Origin: an uncultured Clostridia bacterium
Lineage (GTDB): Bacteria > Bacillota > Clostridia > TANB77 > CAG-508
Direction of reading: 5' to 3'
Length of the DNA: 21,094 nt
Assembly: GCA_948891265.1 (NCBI GenBank)
Contig: CAQUBD010000028.1
Coordinates: 1-21,094 of the forward strand
Shown: positions 1 to 8,212 of the stretch, in pieces
Position numbering within the stretch: position 1 is the first letter of the stretch
Layout of the letters: the number at the start of each line of letters is the position of its first letter
Notes under the pieces: generated by a model
Database searches by the model: none
Told to the model about the DNA's origin: nothing
What the model saw: the letters and a program-made list of their open reading frames with translations, nothing else
Program-made: the position numbers and the translations under genes

Positions 1-106
1 TTTTAAGACCCTCTCCAATCACATTCGTCATTACATTCAAAAGGAATATAAATATATAGTAGTTTAGCCTGAATGAAAGAAACTCATTCTATTTAATTAG
101 AATTTA

Positions 107-1756
107 TTAGTAATCTATTTCTAATTTTTGTCTATATAATCCATATCTTTCTCTTCCAAGTGCCGTATAATACACTTTTTTTAAATTTTCATCTAAGTAG
201 TTATCTATATATGTGATTAAATTCCCTTTGAAATTATCACTAATATTATCTTTCGTTATTATAGACCCATATGATAATGTTCCTTCTACTGGTAAAAAAT
301 ATGTACTTCCATCTGTTCCAACTCTTCTTTCTGTGTTTATATTAAATATTCCTATTGCGTCACTAATTGTTAGTTCTTTTTCTGTAATATCATATATCAT
401 ACCGCCTTGCTTTATATATATTGAATCTTCCATTACTACATCTTCATTTTTTGTATTAGTAATTATCGAATATCCATTATATACTTTTCCTCCTATATTT
501 GCACCTTGGAAGAAACTTATAATTGATATGTTGTCCATAATTTTGTCCCAATCTGTATCTTTAAGTTTTGGCATTCTGAAATCTGTTGATATTGCTGATG
601 AATAGTCATTAAAGTTTGATATTGCAATGGATAAATTCCTTTCTATTGAATTTTTTATAACATCTATTCTATGTGTATTAAAGTTTGATTCTTTAGATTC
701 AATTCCATTTTCATTATCAAAATCAAAAATCGCACCTGCACTTCCATAACTATTTTTAATAGAAAAATAAGGATTTTCTTCTGAATTAGTATTATATTTT
801 TCTCCAGTCATGATATTAACAATATCATCTGTTGTTAATTTATCTATTCCTTTTTCTTGCATAAATTTTCTTAGTTCATAAGCTTCTTTATAGTAATTAT
901 ATGCGTTATCATCATAATTGAATGTTGTTGATTTTTGAGGAATCTTTTTACCATTCAAAACAGTAAATACACTTCCATCAGTATCTTTATAATATTTGGT
1001 TCCATTTATTTTCTTATATTGGCAATTCTTTATCAATACATCTTCAGTATATATATTTTCTTTTAATAGATTTTCTTTTTCGATTGATACATTTTTATAA
1101 CTTACATCATCTTCATTAACGCTAACATTACTTAATAAATATCCATATTTGCTTATTGTATGTGTCTTTCCTTCAGAATCAGTTATTTTTCCTTGTATTT
1201 GAATATAGTTATCCAAAGAATATGTTATTACAACATCAATGCCATCTTTTATATATCTGCAACTATAATAAACATATGGTTTTAAACCATATAATCTTTC
1301 TCCATTTGTAAATGCTTGCTCATAATCAGGATCATTTATTTTTATTTCTTCAGCTTCTTTTATTACTTTATCTGTAACCTCATTATCCCATGTATTGTTA
1401 TAAGGAGAGTATATATAATATCCATCATACATTGTATATACTAGTGCTGGCACATAATTTTGTAATGTGCTTTTGGTATATCCAAGTGTAGCAAAATTAG
1501 TTGACATAGAATTAAAAAATGTGTTTACAGAGCCTTTTATATCCCTTATTTTAGAGTTTGTATAGTCCGCTGTATCACTTGAAAAACTATTTAATTGATA
1601 TGCTTTTAAAGCATCATGTGTTGCATCATTTAATTTCGAATCATATTGAGATTGAAAGCTAATTGTTTCTACTCTTGATTTTGTATATGATGAAAGTATT
1701 AATGATATTGGTAAAATTATTATAATAAATATAATAGCTAAACTTTGAATTTTCAT
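107..1756 (-). CDS. Large membrane-anchored surface protein, last gene of the Tad-like pilus locus
   Basis: 549 residues. The N-terminus (MKIQSLAIIFIIIILPISLILSSY) is one hydrophobic segment with almost no positive leader, followed by a long polar region rich in Asn, Asp, Tyr and Ser that would lie outside the cell. Residues about 30-60 look helical and coil-like, and around 105-120 there is an aromatic stretch, YTMYDGYYIYSPY. No enzymatic motif is visible. It lies 105 bases behind the 173-residue gene, with an AAGGAAAAG-type ribosome site before the ATG, and a hairpin (1834-1857) between them could reduce its expression. By size, anchor and position, I infer a TadG-like or tip/minor-pilin role; it could also be an unrelated surface protein. 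The ORF is certain, the role is not. Confidence 0.72.
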   Translation of the reverse strand: MKIQSLAIIFIIIILPISLILSSYTKSRVETISFQSQYDSKLNDATHDALKAYQLNSFSSDTADYTNSKIRDIKGSVNTFFNSMSTNFATLGYTKSTLQNYVPALVYTMYDGYYIYSPYNNTWDNEVTDKVIKEAEEIKINDPDYEQAFTNGERLYGLKPYVYYSCRYIKDGIDVVITYSLDNYIQIQGKITDSEGKTHTISKYGYLLSNVSVNEDDVSYKNVSIEKENLLKENIYTEDVLIKNCQYKKINGTKYYKDTDGSVFTVLNGKKIPQKSTTFNYDDNAYNYYKEAYELRKFMQEKGIDKLTTDDIVNIMTGEKYNTNSEENPYFSIKNSYGSAGAIFDFDNENGIESKESNFNTHRIDVIKNSIERNLSIAISNFNDYSSAISTDFRMPKLKDTDWDKIMDNISIISFFQGANIGGKVYNGYSIITNTKNEDVVMEDSIYIKQGGMIYDITEKELTISDAIGIFNINTERRVGTDGSTYFLPVEGTLSYGSIITKDNISDNFKGNLITYIDNYLDENLKKVYYTALGRERYGLYRQKLEIDY

Positions 1757-1833
1757 ACTCTTTTCTTTTCCTTAATTTTCTATTTTATTTAGAATTACTA
1801 TAATTAATAGTAATATAATATTCTCCTAAAATA

Positions 1834-1857
1834 AGCTTGTAATTTTCATTACAAGCT
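1834..1857 (-). terminator. Intercistronic hairpin, weak terminator
   Basis: A perfect 10-bp stem (AGCTTGTAAT / ATTACAAGCT) with a 4-base loop lies 4 bases after the stop of the 173-residue gene. On the minus strand it is followed by TATTTTAGG, a poor U-tract, so it may attenuate or protect the message rather than end it. Confidence 0.5.
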
Positions 1858-1861
1858 CCAC

Positions 1862-2383
1862 CTATTTTCCAGTAGCAGTTACCATTCCACCATGTGAAGC
1901 TGCTATTATATATATATCTTTTCCCACTACTGTATAAAAGAAATTCTTTAATTGTTGGGCCATAGTTTGATTAGAATTCTTTACACTAACTGTAACTATA
2001 TCTCCCTCTTTTAAATAATATTCTTTTCCGTTATTCAACTTATCATTAACTTGTGAATTATAAACTGAATAATATAAATTCTCCCCTTGTGCACTAGAAT
2101 CCTGAACTGTTGCTTTTCTACTTGGGTTTTCATCTAAAATTCTAACTTCTATTTCTATATTATATGTATTTCCAGTTGAACCAAGATTACCTACGAATTG
2201 GTCATATCTATCAGGTGTAATTTTTCCAGTTTGCCTAATATCATCAACAAATTCAGTAGTTGCTATTTCTACTGTCAATTGGGAAATATCATCCGTTCTA
2301 TCTGACATTGTAATTAATGGAAATATAAACATTAATATTACAGCTAATCCTATTCCTATAATTGATGTTAATATATCTTCCAT
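1862..2383 (-). CDS. Small single-span exported protein, second of a tandem duplicated pair
   Basis: 173 residues: one N-terminal membrane segment (about 6-25), then an extracytoplasmic domain. It aligns end to end with the preceding 172-residue protein: both have a D..SQ motif after the membrane, then FVD-IR-TGKIT, Y..F..NL..TG.T.N.E.E, ILDENP..K, YYS.Y.SQ, a GDIV.V.V segment and a V-A-S-GMV C-terminus. They are 12 bases apart with their own AAGGAGG sites, so a tandem duplication in one operon is clear. I do not recognise the family. Small size, the N-terminal anchor and placement in a Tad-like locus suggest a minor pilin or pseudopilin. Confidence 0.75.
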   Translation of the reverse strand: MEDILTSIIGIGLAVILMFIFPLITMSDRTDDISQLTVEIATTEFVDDIRQTGKITPDRYDQFVGNLGSTGNTYNIEIEVRILDENPSRKATVQDSSAQGENLYYSVYNSQVNDKLNNGKEYYLKEGDIVTVSVKNSNQTMAQQLKNFFYTVVGKDIYIIAASHGGMVTATGK

Positions 2384-2395
2384 TATATTTCCTCC

Positions 2396-2914
2396 TTATT
2401 GTACCATTCCTGCTTTAGATGCTACAACTGTAGCTGTATCATTTCCAACTACTTTGTAAATAAATTGTTTCATTTGTTTTGCTAATGTTAAATCTTGATC
2501 TCTAACAGTTACTAATACTATGTCACCTGTTTTTAATTTTTTTGTATAACCATTACCTGCGTTATTTATTTCTTCTTCTATTTGAGATGTATATTCTGAG
2601 TAATATACATTTTCTCCTATTTTATCTTTTGCTGTTTGTGATGTTTTCTTTCCTGGATTTTCATCTAGTATCTTTGCTTCCATTTCAACATTAAATGTAT
2701 ATCCTGTTGCTGTTAAATTTTCTTTAAATTTATTATATTTCTCTTGTGTTATTTTTCCTGTTGACCTTATCTCATCTACAAAGTCAGAAACAATAGCTTC
2801 TACTTGAGCTTGTGAAGTAGCATCAAATCTATCCGCCATTGTTACTAATGGTACAACAAATATTAATCCAGCTACTAATACAATTGCTACTACTGTTATT
2901 AATGAATCACTCAT
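2396..2914 (-). CDS. Small single-span exported protein, first of a tandem duplicated pair
   Basis: 172 residues, with a membrane span at about 5-25 (LITVVAIVLVAGLIFVVPLV) and the same domain as the following 173-residue protein. It starts behind a strong TAGGAGG site. It opens a new transcription unit: a promoter (2949-2977) lies 35 bases upstream and a repeat element separates it from the pilin genes. The conserved TGKIT and ILDENP blocks match no family I know. Inferred role: structural subunit or assembly factor of the pilus-like machine. Confidence 0.75.
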   Translation of the reverse strand: MSDSLITVVAIVLVAGLIFVVPLVTMADRFDATSQAQVEAIVSDFVDEIRSTGKITQEKYNKFKENLTATGYTFNVEMEAKILDENPGKKTSQTAKDKIGENVYYSEYTSQIEEEINNAGNGYTKKLKTGDIVLVTVRDQDLTLAKQMKQFIYKVVGNDTATVVASKAGMVQ

Positions 2915-2948
2915 ATGCTTATCCTCCTAAAATTCTATTTTCTTATAT

Positions 2949-2977
2949 ATTATAACATTTTTTTCATATTTTTTCAA
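2949..2977 (-). promoter_or_regulatory. Sigma-A-type promoter for the 172/173-residue gene pair
   Basis: On the minus strand: TTGAAA, a 17-base spacer, TATAAT. The -10 is preceded by TG one base upstream (TGTTATAAT, an extended -10). It is about 35 bases from the 2914 start codon and nearly identical in its -10 region to the promoter at 4836-4864. Confidence 0.75.
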
Positions 2978-2989
2978 TTACATACATTA

Positions 2990-3223
2990 TTTTAGCTTCG
3001 TTTTTTATTCATATCTAAATTTAAAATTATAATATATCATAAAATGCAGTGATGCGCAGCCTAAGAGAACTCACATTTATACAGATAAGCTAGATTAACT
3101 ATTCCTTATTTGAAAATTTAATAAACAACCTTATATGATTAGTTCGACCAGCAAAGAACGCAATTTTATTATATATTATAATTTTTTATATAAATTATAG
3201 TTTAAAAAAACCGAAACTTAAAG
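2990..3223. repeat. MITE-like 234-bp inverted-repeat element
   Basis: This fills most of the 314-base gap 2915-3228, which has no gene. The left arm (2991-3048: TTTTAGCTTCG, a T run, then TTATAATATATCATAAAAT) matches the reverse complement of the right arm (3159-3223: CTTTAAGTTTCG, T run, TTATAATATATAATAAAAT) imperfectly over about 60 bases, around a unique centre of about 110 bases. It ends 6 bases after the stop of the 205-residue gene and begins 13 bases upstream of the promoter at 2949-2977. A related half copy lies at 19368-19490. It encodes no protein, so any movement would need a transposase elsewhere. Confidence 0.5.
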
Positions 3224-3228
3224 ATATA

Positions 3229-3846
3229 TTATTCGTTAATGACTTTATAGGTTATAATTCTTTTTTCTGTTTTCATTACATCTGGTACATTAGGGTCATC
3301 ATTTTGATAATAAACACCTAAATATTCTTTAAGTTGTTTTTTATTTAATTGCATATTTATTGTTTTACATCCATCCAAACTTATATTGAACTTTTTTTCA
3401 AATGTTTCTTTATCTTTTTCATAATCACCATATAAAATTCCACGTATAAATTCAGCTTTTTGTTCATTTGTTCCTAAAACAACATTATTATATCCAGTAT
3501 CAAAGTTTGTCTCTAAATCTAAACTTCTTTTTTCTATTAAATCTCCATTTTTATTGTGTATTTTATATATAGGACTTTGCAAATCTTCAAATACTATCTT
3601 ATAATTTTCTAAATATGCTCTAAATATTGATGGTATTACTGTTTCAAAACCAACTATTCTTTCTGTCGTTTCTTGCTCTCCTATATAATAACTTTCATCT
3701 ACATATGATGTTTCCCTATCTCTATAATCTAATATTGTATCAGATGCTTCCCTTGCTTGTCCAAAAGCTAAAATAATAACGGAAAGCGCTAATACAAATA
3801 ACATTACGGCTCCTGCCATTTTTAAAGCTTCTGCTGCATTTTCCAT
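3229..3846 (-). CDS. Pilin-like protein of the MENA(S/A)xAL family, long divergent member
   Basis: 205 residues. It begins MENAAEALKMAGAVM and goes straight into a hydrophobic helix (about 7-28), like the three MENASKAL proteins upstream, but the rest differs: a region rich in charged and Tyr residues (D-Y-R-D-R-E-T-S-Y) and a longer C-terminal domain. SD AAAGGAG lies 7 bases before the ATG, and it follows the 144-residue pilin by 26 bases, so cotranscription is likely. Inferred: a minor pilin or tip-proximal subunit. The shared N-terminus is seen directly; the role is inference. Confidence 0.75.
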   Translation of the reverse strand: MENAAEALKMAGAVMLFVLALSVIILAFGQAREASDTILDYRDRETSYVDESYYIGEQETTERIVGFETVIPSIFRAYLENYKIVFEDLQSPIYKIHNKNGDLIEKRSLDLETNFDTGYNNVVLGTNEQKAEFIRGILYGDYEKDKETFEKKFNISLDGCKTINMQLNKKQLKEYLGVYYQNDDPNVPDVMKTEKRIITYKVINE

Positions 3847-3872
3847 TATTATTCTCCTTTCGATATATTAAA

Positions 3873-4307
3873 TTAGTGAGTTGTTGGTGTTGTTTCTGTA
3901 ATAGTCATTTCTGTTATACGTCCATCTTTTCCATATTCTGTAACTTCAACTTTGTAACTTTTTGTATTAGTTATTCCACTTGTTTTATATGTTGTAACTG
4001 TAGTTTCTCCAGTAGCTCCACCACTTGATGAAGCTGTTGGTAATATCAACTTTATTTGTTTTTCTTTTGAATCATCCTGTGAATTATTTATATTAACTTC
4101 TTGTATCAAACTTTTCACTTCAGAACCTTTTATTGTTTTTTCATATTTTAAAAATTGACTATTAAATGATGAAACCTCTGCTTGTGTCATTCCACTACCA
4201 TTTACAACAGTTTGTGCCTGTGTAAAAATATAAATTCCTAAAGATATTAATAAAATTGCTAATAGTATAGCTCCAGCTATAATTAATGCTTTTGATGCAT
4301 TCTCCAT
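3873..4307 (-). CDS. Pilin-like protein of the MENASKAL family (144 aa)
   Basis: Begins MENASKALIIAGAILLAILL, with a hydrophobic helix at about 7-29, then a short polar domain. After the helix comes the family block, a Phe-Asn-x-x-Phe-x-x-Tyr pattern (FNSQFLKYE) followed by KGSEVKSLI. The C-terminus is Thr/Ser-rich and has the Y-x-x-x-G-x-I pattern also found in the sister proteins. SD AAAGGAGG lies 8 bases before the ATG. Short length, one N-terminal helix and several paralogs in a row fit type IV pilins or pseudopilins; this could be a major subunit. Confidence 0.78.
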   Translation of the reverse strand: MENASKALIIAGAILLAILLISLGIYIFTQAQTVVNGSGMTQAEVSSFNSQFLKYEKTIKGSEVKSLIQEVNINNSQDDSKEKQIKLILPTASSSGGATGETTVTTYKTSGITNTKSYKVEVTEYGKDGRITEMTITETTPTTH

Positions 4308-4387
4308 TTTTTCTTCCTCCTTTGTTATATATACATTTAAACTTTCTATATTAATACTAATTTACATTAGTAAGATTAATAACTTTT

Positions 4388-4819
4388 TTATTCTGTTATT
4401 TGTTCAAATAACATATATTTAACCTTGTTTGTAGAATTATGATATTTTATTTCTATACATTTAAACTTTATCTTATTATAATGATTTACAAAATTTTGAA
4501 TTCCACCATTATATATAGTTTCCATTTGATATATAGAATCATCATCTGTTATCTTAATTTCTATATTTATTGAATTTGTATCATTATTTAAATAAATTCC
4601 CTTATTATTTCTTTCTACTTCATTCCTTTTATTATTATCTATTGCTCTATTTATAATAGTTGCCAAATCTGCTCCATATACTTCTTCATTTAAATATCTT
4701 TCAAATTCTAAATTTGCCTTTTTTGATGTATTATAATTAGCTCTATAGTTTAAATATAAGTATGAAATTCCACAAATTATAAATATTATAATTATACAAA
4801 ATATAGCTATTTTTTTCAT
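4388..4819 (-). CDS. Pilin-family paralog with a replaced N-terminus (143 aa)
   Basis: The body matches the MENASKAL proteins: NLEFERYLNEE followed by GADLATIINRAIDNN corresponds to FERYADDKG and GADIVSLINKVIDYN in the 245-residue paralog, and the end has the IKFKC-EI-Y block of the 153-residue paralog. The N-terminus is different: MKKIAIFCIIIIFIICGISYLYL, a Lys-started signal-anchor without the MENASKAL motif. It has its own promoter (4836-4864) and is flanked by gaps of about 80 bases. It may be a regulator, chaperone or cap subunit rather than a fibre subunit; this is inference. Confidence 0.7.
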   Translation of the reverse strand: MKKIAIFCIIIIFIICGISYLYLNYRANYNTSKKANLEFERYLNEEVYGADLATIINRAIDNNKRNEVERNNKGIYLNNDTNSINIEIKITDDDSIYQMETIYNGGIQNFVNHYNKIKFKCIEIKYHNSTNKVKYMLFEQITE

Positions 4820-4835
4820 AATTTTATTCCTTTTT

Positions 4836-4864
4836 ATTATAACATTTAGTATTTACTTTTTCAA
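4836..4864 (-). promoter_or_regulatory. Sigma-A-type promoter for the 143-aa pilin paralog
   Basis: On the minus strand TTGAAA, 17-base spacer, TATAAT with an extended TGT before it, about 16 bases from the start codon at 4819. The match in boxes, spacing and the AAATGTTATAAT core with the promoter at 2949-2977 suggests common control. Confidence 0.65.
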
Positions 4865-4901
4865 CATTTTTTACAATTTTGTTATTATATTATAAATTTT
4901 A

Positions 4902-5363
4902 TTATGTTGTACTAAAAGTTATTGTTTTTACTTTACCATTATTACTATATTCTATGTTATTACATTTAAATTTTGTAATTCTCCCATCTATAGTATACTT
5001 TTCTATTATGTTTTGATATTCTTGTTGTTGTTTTAATTGAAGATTCTTTTCTACCCCTATACCGATATTAACACTTATTTTATCTTCTCCTGATTCTTCA
5101 TTATAAGCATTATATTCTTTTGCATATGTAGCAAGAGAAATTATATCATATATAGTTATTTTCCATTCTCCATTTTCATCTTTGTAATTTTCATAAGCTG
5201 TAAATCTAGAATTAAATTCCACTATTTGTTTTTGAGCATTTTGTTCATTTACTCTTGCCGAAGTTGCCCCAAAATCTGCAAATAGATACACTGCAAGAGA
5301 AAGTAATAATATTCCAATTAATACTCCACCAGCCATTACTAGTGCTTTTGATGCGTTTTCCAT
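4902..5363 (-). CDS. Pilin-like protein of the MENASKAL family (153 aa)
   Basis: Begins MENASKALVMAGGVLIGILL, with a helix at about 7-29, then the FNSRFTAYENY version of the family block and a C-terminal ITKFKCNNIEY-NNGKVK segment. It starts 14 bases after the stop of the 245-residue paralog with AAGAGGTG as ribosome site, so the two are cotranscribed. One hydrophobic helix at the very N-terminus followed by a small globular domain is the layout of type IV pilins. The motif does not match the usual Flp leader, so the assignment rests on layout and context. Confidence 0.78.
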   Translation of the reverse strand: MENASKALVMAGGVLIGILLLSLAVYLFADFGATSARVNEQNAQKQIVEFNSRFTAYENYKDENGEWKITIYDIISLATYAKEYNAYNEESGEDKISVNIGIGVEKNLQLKQQQEYQNIIEKYTIDGRITKFKCNNIEYSNNGKVKTITFSTT

Positions 5364-5377
5364 AATTCACCTCTTAA

Positions 5378-6115
5378 TTATTTTACAAATTTAAAATAAA
5401 GTTTTTGTATTTGTCCATTTTTCTCATTATAGACAACTCCTCCACCCTCTTGACTTTGATCAATTTTAAATGTTGAACTTTTAAATTCTGAGTATTGTCT
5501 ATATTTTTTTATTGTATCTAAAGTTGGAGCACTACTTCCATTCCACGTTTTATATTCCCCGTTTGGATAGAATTCTTTCAATTTTTCTCTTATCTTGTTG
5601 ACATTATCCTCCTTATTCAAATCAACATTATAAACTGAAGATAATACTTTTAATTTTTCTATTCCCAATGTCCCTTCATTAGCAGTAAAATTTTTTAATA
5701 TACTTCTTAATGAATTATTATCATTATTTGTGCCAAAACTAAAACTATCTTGATTAAATAGAGAATTTGTATCATTTAATTTATCATAAGCATATTTTCT
5801 ATTAAACTTGTCTAATCCAGATACTGTTAATGTCATCTTTATACTATAATCTACAGAATTATCAATTCCTGATTTTTTATTATAATCAATAACTTTATTA
5901 ATTAAAGAAACAATATCTGCTCCTTTTATTCCTTTATCATCAGCATATCTTTCAAAGTCCATATTGAACTCTGCTATTTGAGAAGTTTTCTTATTAGAAT
6001 CTTGTGCCCTTTGATAATCTCCAATGGTGTTAAACATTAATAGTAGTCCTCCAATTATAAGTAATGCAACTAAAATTCCACCTGCTATTAATAATGCTTT
6101 TGATGCATTCTCCAT
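5378..6115 (-). CDS. Pilin-like protein of the MENASKAL family, largest member (245 aa)
   Basis: Begins MENASKALLIAGGILVALLI, a helix to about residue 30, then the block FNMDFERYADDKG and KGADIVSLINKVIDYN. A region of about 80 residues (about 110-190) absent from the 144- and 153-residue paralogs is inserted before the conserved Y-N-E-K-N-G-Q-I end. It is the first pilin-type gene after the platform protein (18-base gap, GGGAG site). Possibly a minor pilin with an extra domain, or a specialised adhesive subunit. Confidence 0.77.
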   Translation of the reverse strand: MENASKALLIAGGILVALLIIGGLLLMFNTIGDYQRAQDSNKKTSQIAEFNMDFERYADDKGIKGADIVSLINKVIDYNKKSGIDNSVDYSIKMTLTVSGLDKFNRKYAYDKLNDTNSLFNQDSFSFGTNNDNNSLRSILKNFTANEGTLGIEKLKVLSSVYNVDLNKEDNVNKIREKLKEFYPNGEYKTWNGSSAPTLDTIKKYRQYSEFKSSTFKIDQSQEGGGVVYNEKNGQIQKLYFKFVK

Positions 6116-6133
6116 AATATTCTCCCTTCATTT

Positions 6134-8212
6134 TTAGAAACTTGTTGATGACATTGAACTAAATGAGCTTGACATACTTGTAAGTCCTATAAATACTAGT
6201 GGTATTATTAAATATCCTACAAATAGGCATACCATTGGTGCAAATCCTATAACTTTACCTATCATTCCTTTTCTTGAAATTAATCTTTCGTTTGATTCTT
6301 TTCTTTTATCTCTGTAATATTCTCTTTCTGAATCTAATTCGTCAAATGCATCCTTTATTGGTATTTTTTCAACTGCCGCTTGCATACTTTCAACAATTCT
6401 AATTAATGGCATATAAGATATATCATTTTTCAATTCCTCTAATGCTTCCCATGCACCTGCTTCGTAGTTGTTAACACATCTTGTTATCTGACTATTAAAT
6501 ATATTTGAATATCTTTCTAGCCATTCTAGAATTATTTCAACATTAACTCTTTCTATTCTCATAAGCATAAGTATAATTGTTTGGAATTGCATTACTTCAT
6601 CTTCCATTTCTAGTTGTCTCATTTTTGACTGGAACATTAATATCCATATTTGAGACATATATCCTACAATCATAAATACAAATGCTAATAGAATTTCAAA
6701 CCATTTTAGATATTCACTATTTACAACCTGTAATTTGTCATATATTCTTTCAGCTGCTTTTGTTATTTCTTCATCATCTGCTTCTCTATAATATTTTGAT
6801 CTTTTTACAGCTTTTTCTATCTGTTTAGTTGTAGTATCTAATTTTCCTTTAAACATATCCAAAAATACATTATCTTGTTTTGTTAGTTCCATTGCTTTTG
6901 CTTCATCTTTTGCCGACATTCCTCCTATAAGATTATAATCTGTCGTCGGCTGTGTATATTCATAATCAATTGCTATTTGATGCAAATACATAAATACGAA
7001 TAATGATGCAAAAAATGTAACAACTGCTATACATATTCTATTTATATAAACCCATTCCATTTTCAATGGTGATGCAGCATCTTTTAGTAAATCTTTTATT
7101 TTTTTATACTCTTTTGTTCCGTCTTTTGGTAAAAATAAGTTTACTATTTTTTTAGCAAATTTGTTTTTATATACTTTTTCTTGCCATGGATTTTGGGTAT
7201 TTTTTGTGTTGGTATTTACTGAACCATTATCTTTTAATTTTCTAACTAATATGTAAGATACAAATGTTATTATTAATATTAATATTTGTACTATCATTCC
7301 TGATTTTCCATAATACCAATTTTTAACAAATGAGAAGTTTGATACTGCCCAATTTTTTAGTGGTTCTAATAATAATACTGGTGCTATTGATATAAATGAT
7401 AAACTTCTAAATACATAGTTTAATTTATCTCTTTTTAATATCTCAATTTGCATTTCCTGTGTAATATTATCAACATTTTTTAAATACAGTGATGCACCAT
7501 CTACTTTTCTATCTCCAAATTCTTTAGTTAAATATGATAGACCTGCAAATTCTTTTAAGAAGTTGTTTGGTGCAACATCATAGTATTTTTCAAGTTCTGT
7601 TTCTGGGTCATCTGAAATTAATATTTCATATATTTTTTCACCTTGTCTCGATACTTCTTTTTCATCATTTTGTGATACTTGGTAAATAGCTTCTTCTACC
7701 ATGTTATATTCATGATATGCATGTCTTATTTCTGAGAAAAAGTCTATCTGTTGCGTTAATAAATTATCATCTTTTTTATCTACTGAACTTTCTATTAATA
7801 TGTCTACCATGAATAATTCAAACATTAATAATATAAACATTAATAGAAAATTGCTCTTTGTTAACATTATTGTAATGATAACTAATGGAAGTACTATAGC
7901 AAGTGCTCTTGTAATTATTTTTGCAGAATCCCTTCTAGTTGCATATTCGTCATCTATATTTAGTATTTCTAATTTTCTTCTTAATTTTAATATATATCTC
8001 TTTAAAAATGGTATACTTCTATATGTCAAATATAATCTTTGATACATTATTTCTGGTGAAAATTTACTTGTTTTTGTTCCTTGTTGAAGTTTTTGTATCT
8101 TTTTATATTCCGACCTTTGCATCTTCTTAGATAATATATAATATATGATTCCTATAACTACTAATATAGCTACTGAACCACCCATTATCATAGTTAATAT
8201 TTGGGTTGACAC
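6134..8212 (-). CDS. TadB-TadC-like fusion: inner-membrane platform protein of a Tad/type IV pilus
   Basis: About 692 residues with two modules of the T2SSF/GspF type in one chain. Hydrophobic segments lie near 8-28, 102-140, 270-285 and 306-325 (first module), then 392-415, 495-517 and a C-terminal pair near 655-680 (second module). Between them are charged cytoplasmic helices. In Tad systems TadB and TadC are separate membrane proteins that form the base on which the TadA ATPase acts; here they appear joined. An in-frame GTG at 8224 overlaps the AGGAGG site, so the GTG at 8212 (11 bases after it) is the better start; this choice is uncertain. The gene lies 92 bases behind the ATPase gene. 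Confidence 0.8.
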   Translation of the reverse strand: MSTQILTMIMGGSVAILVVIGIIYYILSKKMQRSEYKKIQKLQQGTKTSKFSPEIMYQRLYLTYRSIPFLKRYILKLRRKLEILNIDDEYATRRDSAKIITRALAIVLPLVIITIMLTKSNFLLMFILLMFELFMVDILIESSVDKKDDNLLTQQIDFFSEIRHAYHEYNMVEEAIYQVSQNDEKEVSRQGEKIYEILISDDPETELEKYYDVAPNNFLKEFAGLSYLTKEFGDRKVDGASLYLKNVDNITQEMQIEILKRDKLNYVFRSLSFISIAPVLLLEPLKNWAVSNFSFVKNWYYGKSGMIVQILILIITFVSYILVRKLKDNGSVNTNTKNTQNPWQEKVYKNKFAKKIVNLFLPKDGTKEYKKIKDLLKDAASPLKMEWVYINRICIAVVTFFASLFVFMYLHQIAIDYEYTQPTTDYNLIGGMSAKDEAKAMELTKQDNVFLDMFKGKLDTTTKQIEKAVKRSKYYREADDEEITKAAERIYDKLQVVNSEYLKWFEILLAFVFMIVGYMSQIWILMFQSKMRQLEMEDEVMQFQTIILMLMRIERVNVEIILEWLERYSNIFNSQITRCVNNYEAGAWEALEELKNDISYMPLIRIVESMQAAVEKIPIKDAFDELDSEREYYRDKRKESNERLISRKGMIGKVIGFAPMVCLFVGYLIIPLVFIGLTSMSSSFSSMSSTSF

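Noticed and set aside
213..605. Plus-strand open frame opposite the 549-aa gene
   Set aside because: No ribosome site or motif; it lies fully antisense to a better-supported gene and its composition is that of a reverse-strand shadow. The same holds for plus-strand frames at 7800-8130, 8594-8965, 9069-10214, 12172-12414, 14185-14430, 15560-15823, 16185-16418, 17265-18141, 18492-19071, 19561-19770 and 20592-20846.
2990..3223. Structured non-coding RNA or riboswitch in this gap
   Set aside because: The inverted arms recur at 19368-19490 without a common gene, so a dispersed repeat is the simpler explanation.
3229..6115. CRISPR array from the repeated pilin N-termini
   Set aside because: The repeats are coding (MENASKAL), spaced by whole genes of unequal size.
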